Shown one piece after another: positions 7,297-8,695 of a DNA stretch of 8,695 nucleotides. Positions within the stretch are counted from its first letter, which is position 1. Every line of letters begins with the position of its first letter. The DNA lies in contig CALYRQ010000023.1 of the NCBI GenBank assembly GCA_945483375.1, forward strand, positions 1-8,695, given 5' to 3'. A program made the position numbers and the translations under genes. This DNA comes from an uncultured Elusimicrobia bacterium. GTDB taxonomy: Bacteria; Elusimicrobiota; Elusimicrobia; Elusimicrobiales; Elusimicrobiaceae. The notes under the pieces were generated by a model. The model made no database searches, had not been told where the DNA came from, and saw only the letters and a program-made list of their open reading frames with translations.

Positions 7297-7476
7297 TCAA
7301 TTTCCGGCTTCGTATTCCGACAAAATTACCTTCGCCCCCTGTTCAAACTGCTGGGGCACCAGGTGCGAATAAAGCACGTAAAAGGAGATAATCGCCGTAA
7401 AAAGTCCCGCCGCCGTTACGATATATTCCACTGCGGTTTGGCCTTTTTTATTAAGCAGTTTCCCCTCTGTTTTCAT
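7297..7476 (-). CDS. Second Flp-like prepilin, 59 residues
   Basis: This is a small gene that I translated by hand. ATG at 7476-7474 opens a frame of 59 codons ending TGA at 7299-7297. The leader MKTEGKLLNKKG would be cut after Gly12, giving a 47-residue mature chain that begins QTAVEY, again fitting G/xxxxEY. The hydrophobic helix runs about IVTAAGLFTAIISFYVLYSH, then LVPQQFEQGAKVIL and a polar tail. The mature chain aligns without gaps to the next pilin over 40 residues, sharing Q1, E5, Y6, L23, P29, F32, E33, I39 and L40, so the two are probably paralogues. It starts 3 bases after the porV-like stop and has no visible Shine-Dalgarno, so it may be a low-abundance or tip pilin. The helix has polar Thr and Ser residues that the major pilin lacks. 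Confidence 0.86.
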   Translation of the reverse strand: MKTEGKLLNKKGQTAVEYIVTAAGLFTAIISFYVLYSHLVPQQFEQGAKVILSEYEAGN

Positions 7477-7479
7477 ACA

Positions 7480-8460
7480 TTAAAACTGGATGGACACCGC
7501 AATCTGCTGCGAAGTGCCAAGCGCCCCAAACGGCGTGACCGCGTAATCCAAAGACGCACCGTAACCAAACAGTTCGGAGCTGTACAGGCCAAACCCGAAC
7601 GATACTTTGGAAGTTTCTTCCAACCCCAACGTTTTCTGCCAGCTGTCCTCTTCGTTAATACCCGTGTTTTCGCGCGAATAGTAACCCACGCGCAAATCGA
7701 AACGGGCCACCTGTAATAAATCTTCGGGGATGTGGACTTCCAACCCAACGCCGTAGCGGTAATCGTCGTCACGGTATTTCATATATTCGCCGGAAATCGT
7801 AAAATAGCGGGTGTTCAGGTCCGCCCCTAAGCGAAGCCCGCGCGGCATTTCTTCTTTGTCACCGATGTTTACAAGTGCACCGCCCAAGCCCAGCCAGTTG
7901 ACGAGGCGCAGTTTGGCGCCCACGTCAAAACCGACGTTATCATAATTGTTATAGCCTTCCCCGTTATACAAACGCTCAGTAATATACTTGGCCGTACCTC
8001 CGATTTGCAGTTTTTGGCTGAAGAAACCGCGCGCCACGGACAAGCTGCCTACAAAGTTGCGCACCGGGGTACCGGATTCGGAACGGAGTTCGCCGTAGTC
8101 CCCGCGGAAATCGAACCCGTCCATATCCATATAGTTAAACGTCACGCCGATAATGGTTTTACCGAGCGGCTGTAAATACGCCAGCGTGCGGGCTTTATAG
8201 CCTTGCAAATAATCCAAATACGCAAACTGCAACTCGCGCGTGGTGGCCGACGCCGCACCGGCGGGGTTCCAAAACAACGCTTCCGGGCCGTCCGCAATAG
8301 ATACATACGCATTACCCAAAGCCTGGGCTCTGGGGGAACCGGCGTCAATCTTTAAGAACGCACTCGCGCTCGTACCGGCACGTTCGTTAATGGCAAACGC
8401 TTGAACGCCGCTTAAAGCGACCGTCAAACAAGCAAGTAAAACTTTTATTCTTATATTCAT
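7480..8460 (-). CDS. PorV/PorQ-family (UPF0164-like) outer-membrane beta-barrel protein
   Basis: This 326-residue protein has a signal peptide (1-23, ending QAFA). Its N-terminal signature is characteristic of the PorV/PorQ family: SAFLKIDAGSPRAQALGNAYVSIADGPEALFWNPAGAA (about residues 33-70, quoted in family order as FLxxxxGxRAxxLGxAY ... WNPAG). The rest is alternating beta-strand sequence with glycines and aromatics, ending QIAVSIQF with the terminal Phe expected of barrel proteins folded by the BAM machinery. The family is FadL-like; PorV itself is a type IX secretion shuttle protein, but many relatives have no known role. I chose the ATG at 8460 because the signal peptide starts there and AGAGAAG lies 7 bases upstream; an in-frame ATG at 8541 would add 27 residues that hide the signal peptide. 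It is the first gene of the apparent operon, 3 bases from the first pilin gene. Its job in pilus export is inferred only from position. Confidence 0.85.
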   Translation of the reverse strand: MNIRIKVLLACLTVALSGVQAFAINERAGTSASAFLKIDAGSPRAQALGNAYVSIADGPEALFWNPAGAASATTRELQFAYLDYLQGYKARTLAYLQPLGKTIIGVTFNYMDMDGFDFRGDYGELRSESGTPVRNFVGSLSVARGFFSQKLQIGGTAKYITERLYNGEGYNNYDNVGFDVGAKLRLVNWLGLGGALVNIGDKEEMPRGLRLGADLNTRYFTISGEYMKYRDDDYRYGVGLEVHIPEDLLQVARFDLRVGYYSRENTGINEEDSWQKTLGLEETSKVSFGFGLYSSELFGYGASLDYAVTPFGALGTSQQIAVSIQF

Positions 8461-8479
8461 AAATTGGCTTCTCTGTTTT

Positions 8480-8485
8480 ATTATA
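8480..8485 (-). promoter_or_regulatory. Candidate -10 box (TATAAT) of the operon promoter
   Basis: A perfect TATAAT reads on the minus strand 19 bases before the porV-like ATG. The matching -35, TTTCCG at 8503-8508 with a 17-base spacer, keeps only three of six consensus bases, so an activator may be needed. Initiation here would leave a leader of only about 13 bases, with the Shine-Dalgarno at the very 5' end. It is the best promoter candidate in the leader but not proven. Confidence 0.5.
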
Positions 8486-8486
8486 C

Positions 8487-8511
8487 GGCTTTCTGCAATG
8501 TTCGGAAAGCC
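8487..8511. repeat. 7-bp inverted repeat overlapping the -35 region, possible operator
   Basis: GGCTTTC (8487-8493) and GAAAGCC (8505-8511) are exact inverse complements around 11 bases. The repeat abuts the TATAAT box and covers the spacer and the weak -35, a place where a dimeric regulator could bind. The 18-base centre-to-centre spacing of the arms is nearly two helical turns. No regulator is encoded in the window. Confidence 0.5.
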
Positions 8512-8651
8512 TGCACCCTGTTTACTTCCGGCCCGGCACACGGGGATTCTTGCGCCAAGCCTAACTTCTCTTTCAAATTTTATGCAAACATGCGGAAAAT
8601 CCCGTCTGCCTGTTTTTTCACTTTTCCGGGAATCCCGGTTCGTCTTACTAT
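8512..8651. other. Non-coding leader upstream of the operon
   Basis: I see no gene here on either strand. Apart from the near-palindrome at 8626-8638 it holds a weak alternative -10-like hexamer (TAAAAT on the minus strand, 8577-8582) without a matching -35, and a T-run at 8612-8617. The gene-free stretch between the porV-like start and the window edge is 235 bases in all. Confidence 0.5.
8626..8638. repeat. Near-palindrome CCGGG-aat-CCCGG in the leader
   Basis: Five-base arms (8626-8630 and 8634-8638) flank a 3-base centre. It sits between the terminator-like hairpin and the candidate promoter. It could be a protein site or nothing; it has no U-tract on either strand. Confidence 0.25.
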
Positions 8652-8682
8652 AAGGGGAGTGGCGCCGTCTCCCCTTTATTTT
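8652..8682. terminator. Terminator-like hairpin separating this operon from the next locus
   Basis: AAGGGGAG (8652-8659) and CTCCCCTT (8669-8676) form a perfect 8-bp stem around a 9-base loop. On the plus strand a T-rich run (TATTTTA) follows; on the minus strand the tail is weaker (ATAGTAAG) but an A-rich run precedes the stem. It may act in both directions and most likely ends a gene lying beyond the right edge. Confidence 0.55.
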
Positions 8683-8695
8683 ACTACGGTATTAA

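Noticed and set aside
8461..8541. Upstream in-frame start of the porV-like gene at 8541
   Set aside because: It would bury the clear signal peptide behind 27 polar residues and would run through the candidate promoter; the ATG at 8460 has a better Shine-Dalgarno.
8577..8582. Second -10-like hexamer TAAAAT in the leader
   Set aside because: No -35 match at a usable distance and no exact extended -10; kept only as a weak alternative.
1..8695. CRISPR array, tRNA/rRNA gene, insertion sequence or phage element
   Set aside because: I saw no regularly spaced repeats, no transposase or integrase motifs, no terminal inverted repeats and no tRNA-like cloverleaf; the window is almost fully coding on one strand.

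Overview
The window holds one long minus-strand operon for a Tad (tight adherence, Flp/type IVc pilus) secretion machine. It is read from right to left and continues past the left edge. The organism is a diderm bacterium of roughly balanced GC, since the locus has a secretin, cleavable signal peptides and an outer-membrane beta-barrel. The first gene is a PorV/PorQ-family (UPF0164-like) barrel, a family common in Elusimicrobiota, Omnitrophota, Fibrobacterota and Bacteroidota. Together with the short Q+1 pilins, I favour an Elusimicrobiota-like organism, but this is inference and not certain.

Layout in transcription order: a 235-base leader (8461-8695) with a terminator-like hairpin, a candidate promoter and an inverted repeat; a PorV-like barrel (8460-7480); a 59-residue Flp-like prepilin (7476-7297); a 76-residue Flp prepilin (7271-7041); a TadE-like pseudopilin (7035-6550); CpaB/RcpC (6510-5755); a very short secretin of CpaC/RcpA type (5741-4995); a single polypeptide joining a TadZ/CpaE-like MinD-family domain to a TadA/CpaF ATPase (4987-2459); TadB with a large exported N-terminal extension (2435-807); and TadC, cut by the window edge (803-1). 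Gaps between genes are 3 to 39 bases and no internal terminator is visible, so the genes are probably co-transcribed.

Functional picture: the prepilins and TadE are inserted in the inner membrane, cleaved at G|Q by a prepilin peptidase not encoded here, and assembled by the TadA ATPase on the TadB/TadC platform. The fibre would leave through the secretin with help from CpaB and perhaps the PorV-like barrel. Several parts are unusual for a Tad locus: the TadZ-TadA fusion, a secretin with almost no periplasmic N-domains, a TadB whose first half is a predicted periplasmic domain, and an outer-membrane barrel as the lead gene. TadV, TadD, TadF, TadG and RcpB are not in the window. The plus strand shows no credible gene.
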